DNA of 64,000 bases from positions 67,408 through 131,407 of the forward strand of contig NZ_JBBUTI010000013.1 of the NCBI RefSeq assembly GCF_038066635.1. The letters are read 5' to 3'. Shown one piece after another: positions 8,560 through 17,457 of the stretch. The notes beneath the pieces are model-generated. The model saw nothing but the letters and a program-made list of their open reading frames with translations, was not told where the DNA came from and did no database searches. The translations under genes were made by a program, and so were the position numbers. The DNA is from Ideonella margarita. GTDB taxonomy: Bacteria; Pseudomonadota; Gammaproteobacteria; Burkholderiales; Burkholderiaceae_C. How positions within the stretch are numbered: position 1 is the first letter of the stretch; the number at the start of each line of letters is the position of its first letter.

Positions 8560-9687
8560 ATGGCACTCGTTGGATTGGTCGGATGGCGCGGCATGGTGGG
8601 CTCTGTCCTCATGGACCGCATGGTTGCCGAAGGCGACTTTGACCTGATTGAACCGCTGTTCTTCTCGACCTCGAACTCGGGCGGCAAGGCCCCGTCGATG
8701 GCGAAGAACGAAACCACGCTGCAAGACGCGTTCGACATCGACGCGCTCAAGCGCTGCGACATCATCATCACCGCCCAGGGCGGCGACTACACCACCGCGG
8801 TGTTCCCGAAGCTGCGCGCAGCCGGCTGGAACGGCCACTGGATCGACGCGGCTTCGACGCTGCGCATGGAGTCCGACGCGGTCATCATCCTGGACCCGGT
8901 CAACATGCCGGTGATCAAGGACGCACTGGCCAAGGGCGGCAAGAACTGGGTCGGCGGCAACTGCACCGTCAGCTGCATGCTGATGGGCGTGGGCGCGCTC
9001 TACAAGGCCGGTCTGGTCGAGTGGATGAGCACCCAGACCTACCAGGCCGCTTCCGGCGGCGGTGCCCAGCACATGCGCGAGCTTCTGACGCAGTACGGCA
9101 CGCTGAATGCCGAGGTCAAGGCGCTGCTTGACGACCCGAAGAGCGCGATCCTCGAGATCGACCGCAAGGTCATCGCCAAGCAGCGTGCCCTCACCGGCGC
9201 CGAGACGGCCAATTTCGGCGTGCCCCTGGGCGGCTCGCTGATTCCCTGGATCGACAAGGATCTGGGCAACGGCATGTCCAAGGAAGAGTGGAAGGGCATG
9301 GCCGAGACCAACAAGATCCTCGGCCTGGGTGAGGGCTTCGGCTCGACCGCCATTCCGGTCGATGGTTTCTGCGTGCGTGTCGGTGCGATGCGCTGCCACA
9401 GCCAGGCCCTGACCTTCAAGCTCAAGAAGGACGTGCCGCTGGCCGACATCGAAGCCATGATCGCCGCCGACAACGAGTGGGTGAAGGTGGTGCCGAACAC
9501 CCGCGAGGCCACGATCACCGATCTGACGCCCGTGGCCGTGACCGGCACGATGACCATCCCGGTCGGCCGTATCCGCAAGCTGGCCATGGGCCCGGAATAC
9601 GTCGGCGCGTTCACCATCGGTGACCAGCTGCTGTGGGGCGCTGCCGAACCGCTGCGCCGCATGCTGCGCATCCTGCTCGACAAGTGA
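8560..9687 (+). CDS. asd: Aspartate-semialdehyde dehydrogenase
   Basis: Reduces aspartyl phosphate to aspartate semialdehyde, the branch point to lysine/diaminopimelate, threonine and methionine. The 375-residue protein is of the long gammaproteobacterial-like type: N-terminal nucleotide site GLVGWRGMVGSVLM, catalytic cysteine in GGNCTVSCM, and the ASGGGAQHMREL motif. AGGAA (8547-8551) precedes the ATG by 8 bases. It follows leuB by 96 bases on the same strand and is followed by terminator-like hairpins. Confidence 0.97.
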   Translation: MALVGLVGWRGMVGSVLMDRMVAEGDFDLIEPLFFSTSNSGGKAPSMAKNETTLQDAFDIDALKRCDIIITAQGGDYTTAVFPKLRAAGWNGHWIDAASTLRMESDAVIILDPVNMPVIKDALAKGGKNWVGGNCTVSCMLMGVGALYKAGLVEWMSTQTYQAASGGGAQHMRELLTQYGTLNAEVKALLDDPKSAILEIDRKVIAKQRALTGAETANFGVPLGGSLIPWIDKDLGNGMSKEEWKGMAETNKILGLGEGFGSTAIPVDGFCVRVGAMRCHSQALTFKLKKDVPLADIEAMIAADNEWVKVVPNTREATITDLTPVAVTGTMTIPVGRIRKLAMGPEYVGAFTIGDQLLWGAAEPLRRMLRILLDK

Positions 9688-9989
9688 TGTTTCGGGGCCT
9701 TGTGCCCCGTTTGCACCCACCAACGCCCGGTCTGCGCAAGCACACCGGGCGTAGTTGTATCTGGATGATTCGCCGCGTTGCCCACCGGCAACATCGGCTT
9801 TCACCCGGATGAGTGAAAACGAGCGTTCCTGCAAATGTGACGTTTTGCATGAGCTTGGCAAGCTATATGCTTGTTACCGTAGTGTTTTCTCGCCTGTTAC
9901 GTTTCGCGTCAGAAACTGACAAGTGCGGGCTGACTGTCGTTGGCAGCGGGCGGATAATTCCGGCTCGCTGATTGCGTTCTGGAGACGCT
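9688..9989. other. 302-base gap upstream of fimV
   Basis: Apart from the asd hairpins there is an AT-rich stretch with a small palindrome CAAGC-TATAT-GCTTG (9859-9873), likely part of the fimV promoter region. No convincing -35/-10 pair and no gene could be assigned. Confidence 0.5.
9693..9752 (+). terminator. Terminator-like hairpins after asd
   Basis: CGGGGC-CTTGT-GCCCCG (9693-9709) is followed by TTT, and a second stem ACGCCCGGT/ACCGGGCGT (9723-9752) has a 12-base loop. The T runs are short, so termination may be partial. Confidence 0.55.
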
Positions 9990-12794
9990 TTGAAGATCAC
10001 CTCATCCCGGGCCAATGGCCCCGTGCTTTCCGCCGTCGCGGCTGCTGCCCTGCTGGTGGTTCACCCGACTGTTTCGGCGCTGAGCCTGGGTCGGCTGAAT
10101 GTCCAGTCGACGCTGGGCGAACCGCTGCGCGCCGAGATTGACATCACCAGTCTGTCGCCTGACGAGGCCGCTTCGCTGCGCGCGTCGGTGGCTGCACCTG
10201 ATGCCTTCCGCGCTGCCGGCGTTGACTTCAACCAGGTGCTCCAGGGCGCGCAGGCCACGCTGGCCCGACGCGCGGACGGTCGTCCCTACATCCGCCTGAC
10301 GGGCGACAAGTCGGTCAGCGAACCGTTTGTCGACGTCATCCTCGATTTCGCGTGGGCCAATGGTCGCCTCCAGCGCTCGTACACCCTGCTGATTGACCCG
10401 CCGCGTACCGCGCCGCCGCCCGCTGCTGCCACCACCTCTCCGGTGATCAGCGCAGCGCCTGCGCCGGCCGCGCCTGTGGTGGCTCGTCCGCCGGCACCGG
10501 TGCCAGCACCGGTTGTCGCCTCGCCGCCGCCGAGCCCGCCTGCGGCTGCCCCGGTCGCGGTTGCACCGAAGCCCGCCAAGCCCGCTGCATCGGCGCCTGC
10601 GCCGGCAGCTGGTGCTGACACCGTCAAGGTCCGCGCTGGCGATACGCTGTCGTCGATCGCTGCGGCGAACCAGCGTCCCGGCGTCTCGCTGGATCAGATG
10701 CTGGTTGCGCTTTACCGCAACAACGAGCAGGCCTTCGTCAACAACAACATGAACCGCCTGAAGGCCGGTGCCGTGTTGTCGCTGCCGGACGAGCAGGCTG
10801 CTGCTGCGGCTTCGCAGGCCGAGGCTCGCAAGGTCATCCAGGCGCACAGCGCTGATTTCTCCAGCTTCCGCCAGCGCGTGGCCACGGCCGCGCCGCAGGT
10901 CAAGACGACCGAGCCTGCTCGCCAGGCCACCGGCAAGGTCGAGGCGGCCGTGAAGGACCGCAAGGCCGATGTGGCGCCGACGCCTGACCAGCTCAAGCTG
11001 TCGCGTGCAAATGCCGCCTCGGCCGTGCCGGAAGCCAAGGTCTCGAAGGAAACCGAGCGCAAGGCCGCTGACGCCCGCGTGGCTGAACTCGCGCGCAACG
11101 TCGCCGAGCTGAAGAAGCTGCAGGCAGGCACCAAGCCGGTAGCCGCCGCTTCGGCGCCGTCGCCGGTGGTGGCTGCTGCGCCGGCGCCGGTCGTGCCTCG
11201 CCCGACCGTGGCTGCTGCACCCGTTGTGCCGCCAGCACCCGCGCCGGCCAAGCCGGCCCCGGTTGCTGCGCCAGTCGCCGCTTCGGCTGCCAAGCCAGCG
11301 GCACCTGTGGTCGCGGCTGCAGCCTCTGCCCCGGTGGCTGCAGCGTCCGCACCGGCCTCCGCGCCTGTCGCTGTCGCGGCTTCCGCGCCGGTGGTGGCCG
11401 CTTCTACGCCTGTGGTGCCGGCTTCGGCATCCCAGCCTGCATCGGCTGCGTCGCAGCCCAAGGCACCGGCCATGCCGCCCGTGCCAGCACAGGAAGAAAG
11501 CTTCCTGGATTCGCTGACGAGCAACCCGTTCGTGCTGCCTGGCGCCGTGTCGCTGGTGGCGCTGCTGGCCGGTCTGGGCGTGATGCGTCTGCGTCGCCGT
11601 GGCCAGGACAACGGCAACGAAACCTCGTTCATTGAGAGCAAGCTGCAACCTGACTCGTTCTTCGGCGTCAGCGGTGGCCAGCGCGTCGACACGCGCGACG
11701 GTGCCGGCAATTCGTCGTCCTCGTCGTTGAGCTACTCGCTGAGCCAGCTCGACGCCATTGGCGACGTCGATCCGGTCGCCGAAGCGGACGTGTACCTGGC
11801 CTACGGTCGCGATCTGCAGGCCGAGGAAATCCTCAAGGAAGCCCTGCGCAGCGAGCCGAACCGGCCTGCCATCCGCACCAAGCTGCTCGAGGTGTATGCC
11901 AAGCGCGCTGACGTGCGGACCTTCGAGTCGCACGCCATGCAGCTGCAGGACATCACCGGCGGCCAGGGCGAAGACTGGGCGCGCGCCCAGGAACTCGGCC
12001 GTCAAATCGATCCGGCCAATTCGCTGTACGGCGCTGCTGGCCTGATGGAGGTGGACATCGACACCTCGTCGGACGCTCCGCCTGACATGCGTGAAGGTGG
12101 CCCGAACGACATCCCGCCGATCGAGAAGACGCAGCCCTTCGAGGCCCGCTCCACTGCAGGCCCGCAGTCTGACTTTGACGTTGACATCGACCTCGACGCC
12201 GCGTCCAAGCTGACCGGTCTGGAAAACACCCGACCCTTCACCGGCATTTCCGGCATGCAGGATTTGGAAGGTGCGTCCGAGCCGATGGCCTTCACCCAGG
12301 CCCCGACGCCAGCGCCGGCACCGTCGCCCGCACCGGCTCCGGCCGACGATGACGACATCGAGATCGACCTCGGCTTGCTGGACGATGCCCCTGCGCAGCC
12401 TGCGCCCGTGGCGGCCCCGGCTGCTGATTTCGACTTCGGCGATCTGTCTCTCGACCTGGACGGCACGCCTGAAGCTGCACCGGCCGCCAACGACGTTCCG
12501 CTGGATGCCGACTCGTTCAATCTGGACCTGGATGTTCCGCCGGCTCCCGTGCCGACGGCCCCGGTGGATCTGGATGAGCCGACCACCGAGCGTGGCGCGC
12601 CGATGGACTTCGCCGTGTCTGGCCTCGGCGAGGCTGACGATGATGGCGACCCGCTCGCCCGCAAGATCGAGCTGGCGGACGAATTCCGCCGCATCGGTGA
12701 CACCGAAGGTGCCCGCGATCTGCTCGAAGAGGTGGTGAGCAAGTCGGAAGGCGCGACGCGCCAGCGCGCGCAAGCCATGCTGGATGAGCTCTGA
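9990..12794 (+). CDS. fimV: FimV-type polar scaffold protein
   Basis: A large envelope protein that in Pseudomonas organises the cell pole and type IV pilus/type II secretion assembly. Order of parts in 934 residues: signal peptide ending near ALSLGRLNV; a FimV N-terminal domain; an Ala/Pro-rich linker; a LysM peptidoglycan-binding domain (VKVRAGDTLSSIA, near residue 215); a long low-complexity Ala/Pro/Val region; a membrane helix near residue 520 followed by RLRRRG; an acidic cytoplasmic part with a TPR-like segment; and a FimV C-terminal TPR (DPLARKIELADEFRRIGD). The start is a TTG at 9990 with GGAGA 5 bases upstream; another in-frame TTG is at 9972. No ATG is available. Confidence 0.9.
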   Translation: MKITSSRANGPVLSAVAAAALLVVHPTVSALSLGRLNVQSTLGEPLRAEIDITSLSPDEAASLRASVAAPDAFRAAGVDFNQVLQGAQATLARRADGRPYIRLTGDKSVSEPFVDVILDFAWANGRLQRSYTLLIDPPRTAPPPAAATTSPVISAAPAPAAPVVARPPAPVPAPVVASPPPSPPAAAPVAVAPKPAKPAASAPAPAAGADTVKVRAGDTLSSIAAANQRPGVSLDQMLVALYRNNEQAFVNNNMNRLKAGAVLSLPDEQAAAAASQAEARKVIQAHSADFSSFRQRVATAAPQVKTTEPARQATGKVEAAVKDRKADVAPTPDQLKLSRANAASAVPEAKVSKETERKAADARVAELARNVAELKKLQAGTKPVAAASAPSPVVAAAPAPVVPRPTVAAAPVVPPAPAPAKPAPVAAPVAASAAKPAAPVVAAAASAPVAAASAPASAPVAVAASAPVVAASTPVVPASASQPASAASQPKAPAMPPVPAQEESFLDSLTSNPFVLPGAVSLVALLAGLGVMRLRRRGQDNGNETSFIESKLQPDSFFGVSGGQRVDTRDGAGNSSSSSLSYSLSQLDAIGDVDPVAEADVYLAYGRDLQAEEILKEALRSEPNRPAIRTKLLEVYAKRADVRTFESHAMQLQDITGGQGEDWARAQELGRQIDPANSLYGAAGLMEVDIDTSSDAPPDMREGGPNDIPPIEKTQPFEARSTAGPQSDFDVDIDLDAASKLTGLENTRPFTGISGMQDLEGASEPMAFTQAPTPAPAPSPAPAPADDDDIEIDLGLLDDAPAQPAPVAAPAADFDFGDLSLDLDGTPEAAPAANDVPLDADSFNLDLDVPPAPVPTAPVDLDEPTTERGAPMDFAVSGLGEADDDGDPLARKIELADEFRRIGDTEGARDLLEEVVSKSEGATRQRAQAMLDEL

Positions 12795-13668
12795 GCCCAC
12801 TCCGGAGAGCCGGGCGTCTGATGCTCGGCTTCCGGAAGCGCTGAGCCCAGACACTGCGGCGCCCGACGCGCCGCCCGCCACCACCCGGCGCATTGCGCTG
12901 GGGGTGGCTTACCGCGGCGAGAACTACCACGGCTGGCAAAGCCAGCCCGATGGCCGGACGGTTCAGGATCATCTTGAAGCCGCTCTGAGCCAGTTCGCCG
13001 CGATGCCGGTGACCACGCTCTGCGCCGGTCGAACCGACACGGGTGTGCACGGCCTGAATCAGGTCGTGCACTTCGACACCCCGCTGAACCGCGAGCCGTT
13101 TTCCTGGGTGCGCGGCACCAACCGCTACCTGCCCAAAGACATCGCTGTTCAGTGGTGTCACGAGGTGCCGCGCAGCTTTCATGCGCGCAACAGTGCCCGC
13201 GGCCGCCACTACCGCTATCTGCTGGTCGAATCAGCCGTGCGTCCGGCGATCGAGACGCGCGGCTGCGGCTGGGTGTTTCGCCCCTTGAATGGCGACGCGA
13301 TGCGCGAGGCGGCGGCTCACCTGATCGGCGAGCATGATTTCAGCTCCTTCCGCTCGATCGACTGCCAGGCGCTGTCGCCCGTCAAGCAACTGCGCCAGAT
13401 CGAGATCAGCCAGCGTGGCGCGTACTGGCGGTTCGATGTGGAGGGCAGTGCGTTCCTGCACCACATGGTCCGCAACATCATGGGCTGCCTGATTGCCGTG
13501 GGCACCGGCACGCGCTCGCCCGGCTGGCTGCTCGAGGTGCTGAATGCCCGCTCGCGCCAGGTGGCCGCACCCACCTTTGCTGCCGATGGCCTGTATTTTG
13601 TCGGGCCCGTCTACGATGCCGAGCTGAACCTGCCCGTGCACACCGCCGCGATGGACTGGCTGCCCTGA
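12784..13668 (+). CDS. truA: tRNA pseudouridine(38-40) synthase
   Basis: Isomerises uridines 38-40 in the anticodon arm of tRNAs to pseudouridine. The 294-residue protein has the catalytic aspartate in GRTDTGVHG and the family motif VAYRGENYHGWQ. The N-terminus chosen (MSSEPTPES) is a 35-residue Ala/Pro-rich extension whose ATG overlaps the 3' end of fimV by 11 bases, which suggests translational coupling; no ATG lies closer to the conserved start. The HHMVRNIMGCLIAVGTG segment near the C-terminus is typical. Confidence 0.95.
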   Translation: MSSEPTPESRASDARLPEALSPDTAAPDAPPATTRRIALGVAYRGENYHGWQSQPDGRTVQDHLEAALSQFAAMPVTTLCAGRTDTGVHGLNQVVHFDTPLNREPFSWVRGTNRYLPKDIAVQWCHEVPRSFHARNSARGRHYRYLLVESAVRPAIETRGCGWVFRPLNGDAMREAAAHLIGEHDFSSFRSIDCQALSPVKQLRQIEISQRGAYWRFDVEGSAFLHHMVRNIMGCLIAVGTGTRSPGWLLEVLNARSRQVAAPTFAADGLYFVGPVYDAELNLPVHTAAMDWLP

Positions 13669-13690
13669 CGCAACCCACCTGGTGACCCTG

Positions 13691-14329
13691 ATGACCCGAA
13701 TCAAGATTTGCGGCCTGACCCGTGAGGCGGACGTGGAAGCGGCCGCTGCTGCGGGCGCTGATGCCATCGGCTTCGTGCTGTATGCGTCGTCGTCCCGGGC
13801 GGTGAGCGCCGAGCGCGCCGGCCAGCTGGCGCGCTTGCTGCCGCCGTTTGTCACGCCGGTGCTGCTGTTCGTGAATGCCAGCGAGGCCGAGATTCAGGCG
13901 GGCCTGCAGGCAGTGCCGAATGCGCTGCTGCAGTTCCATGGCGATGAAACGCCGACGCAATGCACGGCGCCCGGAAGACCCTACCTGCGGGCGGCCCGGA
14001 TGTCGCCGGGCTTCGATTTGTTAGACTTCGCGGCTCAATACCCCTCTGCCCAAGGCGTGCTGCTGGATGCGCATGTGGATGGCTACGGGGGCAGTGGAAA
14101 GGCATTTGATTGGTCACTCATTCCCGCAAACGTGCCCCGTCCGGTCGTTTTGTCTGGTGGGTTGAATCCTGCAAGCGTGATCGATGGGATCGCTCGCGTC
14201 CGGCCCTGGGCCGTTGACGTGAGCTCCGGCGTGGAGTCAGCCAAAGGCGTCAAGGATGCCGAGCTGATGCGCCGCTTCTGTGATGCCGTGCGCGAGGCCG
14301 ATGCCCGCGCCACCCTGGCATCCACCTGA
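13691..14329 (+). CDS. trpF: Phosphoribosylanthranilate isomerase
   Basis: Catalyses the Amadori rearrangement of phosphoribosylanthranilate in tryptophan synthesis. A single (beta/alpha)8 domain of 212 residues, with catalytic Cys in KICGLT and catalytic Asp in LLDAHVDGYGG, plus the phosphate-binding DVSSGVE motif near the C-terminus. An in-frame GTG 9 bases upstream is possible; the ATG before TRIKICGLT matches homologues. It is followed by trpB after 22 bases, the usual betaproteobacterial trpFBA order. Confidence 0.97.
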   Translation: MTRIKICGLTREADVEAAAAAGADAIGFVLYASSSRAVSAERAGQLARLLPPFVTPVLLFVNASEAEIQAGLQAVPNALLQFHGDETPTQCTAPGRPYLRAARMSPGFDLLDFAAQYPSAQGVLLDAHVDGYGGSGKAFDWSLIPANVPRPVVLSGGLNPASVIDGIARVRPWAVDVSSGVESAKGVKDAELMRRFCDAVREADARATLAST

Positions 14330-14351
14330 TCCCCTTTCCCGGAACTTCTCC

Positions 14352-15638
14352 ATGTTTGAATACAACCAGCCCGATGCATCGGGCCATTTCGGCCCCTATG
14401 GCGGCAGCTTCGTTTCCGAGACGCTGGTGCATGCGCTCGACGAGCTCAAGGCTGCCTACGAGCACTACCGCCACGATCCGGAATTCATCGCTGAATTCAA
14501 GAAGGAGCTGGCGCACTTTGTCGGGCGTCCCAGCCCGATCTATCACGCTGATCGCCTGAGCCGCGACATGGGTGGCGCGCAGATCTACCTGAAGCGCGAA
14601 GACCTCAACCACACCGGCGCGCACAAGATCAACAACACGATCGGCCAGGCCCTGCTGGCCAAGCGCATGGGCAAGCCCCGCGTGATCGCCGAAACCGGCG
14701 CCGGTCAGCACGGCGTGGCCACGGCCACCATCTGCGCCCGCTACGGCCTGGAATGCGTGGTGTACATGGGCAGCGAAGACGTCAAGCGTCAGAGCCCGAA
14801 CGTCTACCGCATGCACCTGCTGGGCGCCAAGGTTGTGCCGGTGGAGTCGGGCAGCAAGACGCTGAAGGACGCTCTGAACGAAGCCCTGCGTGACTGGGTC
14901 ACGAACGTCGAAGACACCTTCTACATCATCGGCACCGTGGCCGGCCCGGCGCCGTACCCGGCGATGGTGCGTGACTTCCAGCGCGTCATCGGTGATGAGT
15001 GCCTGGTGCAGATGCCCGACATGATCGGCCGCCAGCCTGATGCGGTCATCGCCTGCGTGGGCGGTGGCAGCAATGCCATGGGCATCTTCTACCCGTACAT
15101 CCAGCACGACAACGTGCGCCTGATCGGCGTTGAGGCCGCTGGCCTGGGTCTGGATTCCGGCAAGCATGCCGCCAGCATCTCGGCGGGCTCGCCCGGCGTG
15201 CTGCATGGCAACCGCACCTACCTGCTGCAGGACGACAACGGCCAGATCACCGAGACCCATTCGGTGTCGGCGGGCCTCGATTACCCCGGCGTGGGTCCCG
15301 AGCACGCCTTCCTGCATGACATCGGCCGCGCCGAGTACGTCGGCATCACCGATGACGAAGCGCTGGCGGCGTTCCACCGCCTGTGCCGCACCGAAGGCAT
15401 CATCCCGGCCCTCGAATCGAGCCACGCTGTGGCCTACGCCATGAAGCTCGCCGCCACCATGCGCCCGGATCAGCATGTGCTGGTGAATCTGAGCGGCCGC
15501 GGTGACAAGGACATCGGCACGGTGGCCGACGTGTCGGGCGCCGACTTCTTCTGCCGCCCGTCCTGCAAGGGCCAGTCGGTGAAGGGCGGGGCCGAAGCCA
15601 CGATCTCCTTCCACAAGCAGGAAGGGGGTGCCGCATGA
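14352..15638 (+). CDS. trpB: Tryptophan synthase beta subunit
   Basis: PLP enzyme that condenses indole with serine. The PLP lysine is in HTGAHKINN, and the phosphate-binding GGGSNAMG loop is intact. The 428-residue product is longer than the ~397 of E. coli by a C-terminal tail common in Burkholderiales (CRPSCKGQSVKGGAEAT). The ATG of MFEYNQPDASGHFGPYGG is used; the upstream extension of the frame overlaps trpF and is not homologous. Its stop overlaps the trpA start by 4 bases. Confidence 0.97.
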   Translation: MFEYNQPDASGHFGPYGGSFVSETLVHALDELKAAYEHYRHDPEFIAEFKKELAHFVGRPSPIYHADRLSRDMGGAQIYLKREDLNHTGAHKINNTIGQALLAKRMGKPRVIAETGAGQHGVATATICARYGLECVVYMGSEDVKRQSPNVYRMHLLGAKVVPVESGSKTLKDALNEALRDWVTNVEDTFYIIGTVAGPAPYPAMVRDFQRVIGDECLVQMPDMIGRQPDAVIACVGGGSNAMGIFYPYIQHDNVRLIGVEAAGLGLDSGKHAASISAGSPGVLHGNRTYLLQDDNGQITETHSVSAGLDYPGVGPEHAFLHDIGRAEYVGITDDEALAAFHRLCRTEGIIPALESSHAVAYAMKLAATMRPDQHVLVNLSGRGDKDIGTVADVSGADFFCRPSCKGQSVKGGAEATISFHKQEGGAA

Positions 15639-16444
15639 GCCGCATCGCTGCCACCTTTGCAGCCTTGAAGGCCGACCAGCGCAAGGCGCTGATTCCGTAC
15701 ATCTGCGCGGGTGATCCGTTCCCGGACGCCACCGTGGAGATCATGAAGGCGCTGGCCGACGGCGGCGCTGACGTGATCGAGCTCGGCGTGCCGTTCTCTG
15801 ATCCGATGGCCGACGGCCCCGTGATCCAGAAGGCGGCGGAGCGTGCCCTGTCGCACGGCATCGGCCTGACGCAGGTGCTGGATTACGTGCGCGCCTTCCG
15901 CCAGACCCACGCCACCCCCGTGGTGCTGATGGGTTACGCCAACCCGGTGGAGCGCTACGACCAGAAGCACGGCGCCGACGCCTTCGTGCAGCATGCTGCC
16001 GACGCGGGCGTGGACGGTGTGCTGATCGTTGACTACCCGCCTGAAGAGTGCGGCGCGTTTGCGGCCAAGCTCGCCACGCACGGGCTCGATTTGATCTTCC
16101 TGCTGGCCCCCACCTCGACCGGGGCGCGCATGAAGCAGGTGGGCGAGATTGCCACCGGCTACGTCTACTACGTGTCGTTGAAGGGCGTGACCGGCGCCGG
16201 CAACCTGGACACCGACGCGGTGGCCGCCGCTGTGCCGCGCATCCGCCAGCATGTGAAGGTGCCGGTGGGTGTCGGTTTCGGCATTCGCGACGCCCAGACT
16301 GCCCAGGCCGTGGGCCGGGTTTCCGACGGTGTGGTGATCGGCTCGCGGCTGATCCAGATCCTCGAAGCCCAAACGCGCGACAATGCAGCCTCGGCGGCCG
16401 GTCAATTCATGATCGAGATCCGCACGGCGCTGGACAAGCTCTGA
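15635..16444 (+). CDS. trpA: Tryptophan synthase alpha subunit
   Basis: Cleaves indole-3-glycerol phosphate to indole, which is channelled to TrpB. The 269-residue TIM barrel carries the catalytic Glu in ELGVPFSDP and Asp in DPMADGP. It starts within the trpB stop (ATGA overlap), so the two subunits are translationally coupled, which helps stoichiometric alpha2-beta2 assembly. The C-terminal phosphate site VGVGFGIRD is present. Confidence 0.97.
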   Translation: MSRIAATFAALKADQRKALIPYICAGDPFPDATVEIMKALADGGADVIELGVPFSDPMADGPVIQKAAERALSHGIGLTQVLDYVRAFRQTHATPVVLMGYANPVERYDQKHGADAFVQHAADAGVDGVLIVDYPPEECGAFAAKLATHGLDLIFLLAPTSTGARMKQVGEIATGYVYYVSLKGVTGAGNLDTDAVAAAVPRIRQHVKVPVGVGFGIRDAQTAQAVGRVSDGVVIGSRLIQILEAQTRDNAASAAGQFMIEIRTALDKL

Positions 16445-16490
16445 CCGAGCCATTTGTCCGACAGACCCGATTCGTTGAGGAGTTCCATCC

Positions 16491-17363
16491 ATGAGCTGGC
16501 TTGAAAAACTGCTGCCCCCGAAGATTCAGCACACCGATCCGAGTGAACGTCGCTCGGTGCCGGAAGGCCTGTGGATCAAGTGCCCCTCGTGCGAATCGGT
16601 GCTCTACAAGACCGACCTCGAGCAGAACCTGAATGTCTGCCCGAAGTGCGACCACCATCACCGCATCGGCGCCCGTGAGCGTCTGAATGCATTCCTGGAC
16701 GCCGAAGGCCGCTACGAGATCGGCCACGAAGTGCTGCCGGTCGACGTGCTGAAGTTCAAGGACAGCAAGAAGTACCCGGAGCGTCTGAAGGGCGCACTTG
16801 AAACCACCGGCGAAACCGATGCCCTGATCGTGCTGGGCGGCGCCGTGATGAGCGTGCCGGTCGTGGTTGCCGCGTTCGAGTTCGACTTCATGGGCGGCTC
16901 GATGGGCTCCGTGGTTGGTGAGCGCTTCGTGCGCGGCGTTGAAACCGCCATCGAGCAGAAGGTGCCGTTCGTGTGCTTTGCTGCCTCTGGCGGCGCGCGC
17001 ATGCAGGAAGGCTTGTTCAGCCTGATGCAGATGGCCAAGACCAATGCGTCGCTGACGCGCCTGGCCAAGGCCCGCCTGCCGTTCATCAGCGTGCTGACCG
17101 ACCCGACGATGGGCGGTGTCTCCGCCAGCTTCGCCTTCGTGGGCGACATCGTCATCGGCGAACCCAAGGCCCTGATCGGCTTTGCCGGCCAGCGCGTCAT
17201 CAAGAACACCGTGCGTGAAGACCTGCCGGAAGGCTTCCAGCGCGCCGAATTCCTGATGCAGAAGGGCGCCATCGACATGATCGTCGACCGCCGCCAGCTG
17301 CGTCAGGCCATCGCCAGCCAGCTGGCCATGCTGCAACGCCAGAGCGCTGACGCGGTCGCCTGA
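16491..17363 (+). CDS. accD: Acetyl-CoA carboxylase carboxyltransferase subunit beta
   Basis: Beta subunit of the carboxyltransferase that makes malonyl-CoA for fatty-acid synthesis. An N-terminal four-cysteine zinc ribbon (CPSC and CPKC, residues about 28-50) is followed by the crotonase-like carboxyltransferase domain with the SGGARMQEG motif. At 290 residues it has standard length. GAGGAG (16477-16482) lies 8 bases before the ATG. It stands between trpA and folC, as in many betaproteobacteria. Confidence 0.97.
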   Translation: MSWLEKLLPPKIQHTDPSERRSVPEGLWIKCPSCESVLYKTDLEQNLNVCPKCDHHHRIGARERLNAFLDAEGRYEIGHEVLPVDVLKFKDSKKYPERLKGALETTGETDALIVLGGAVMSVPVVVAAFEFDFMGGSMGSVVGERFVRGVETAIEQKVPFVCFAASGGARMQEGLFSLMQMAKTNASLTRLAKARLPFISVLTDPTMGGVSASFAFVGDIVIGEPKALIGFAGQRVIKNTVREDLPEGFQRAEFLMQKGAIDMIVDRRQLRQAIASQLAMLQRQSADAVA

Positions 17364-17387
17364 CCGCCAGATTGCCTGCCCCCTCCA

Positions 17388-17439
17388 GCCGCCCCGGCCG
17401 GCCCGCCTGTACTGGCGTTGGCAGCCGGGGCGGCGGTTT
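17388..17439 (+). terminator. Long GC-rich hairpin after accD
   Basis: A perfect 11-bp stem GCCGCCCCGGC (17388-17398) with GCCGGGGCGGC (17424-17434), a 25-base loop and a short GGTTTGTT tail. Probably a terminator or attenuating structure between accD and folC. Confidence 0.55.
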
Positions 17440-17457
17440 GTTGAGCCCACGATCACC

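Noticed and set aside
10002..12893. 963-codon minus-strand frame opposite fimV
   Set aside because: Arg/Gly/His-rich low-complexity translation produced by the Ala/Pro-rich coding strand; fimV has a signal peptide, LysM and TPR features.
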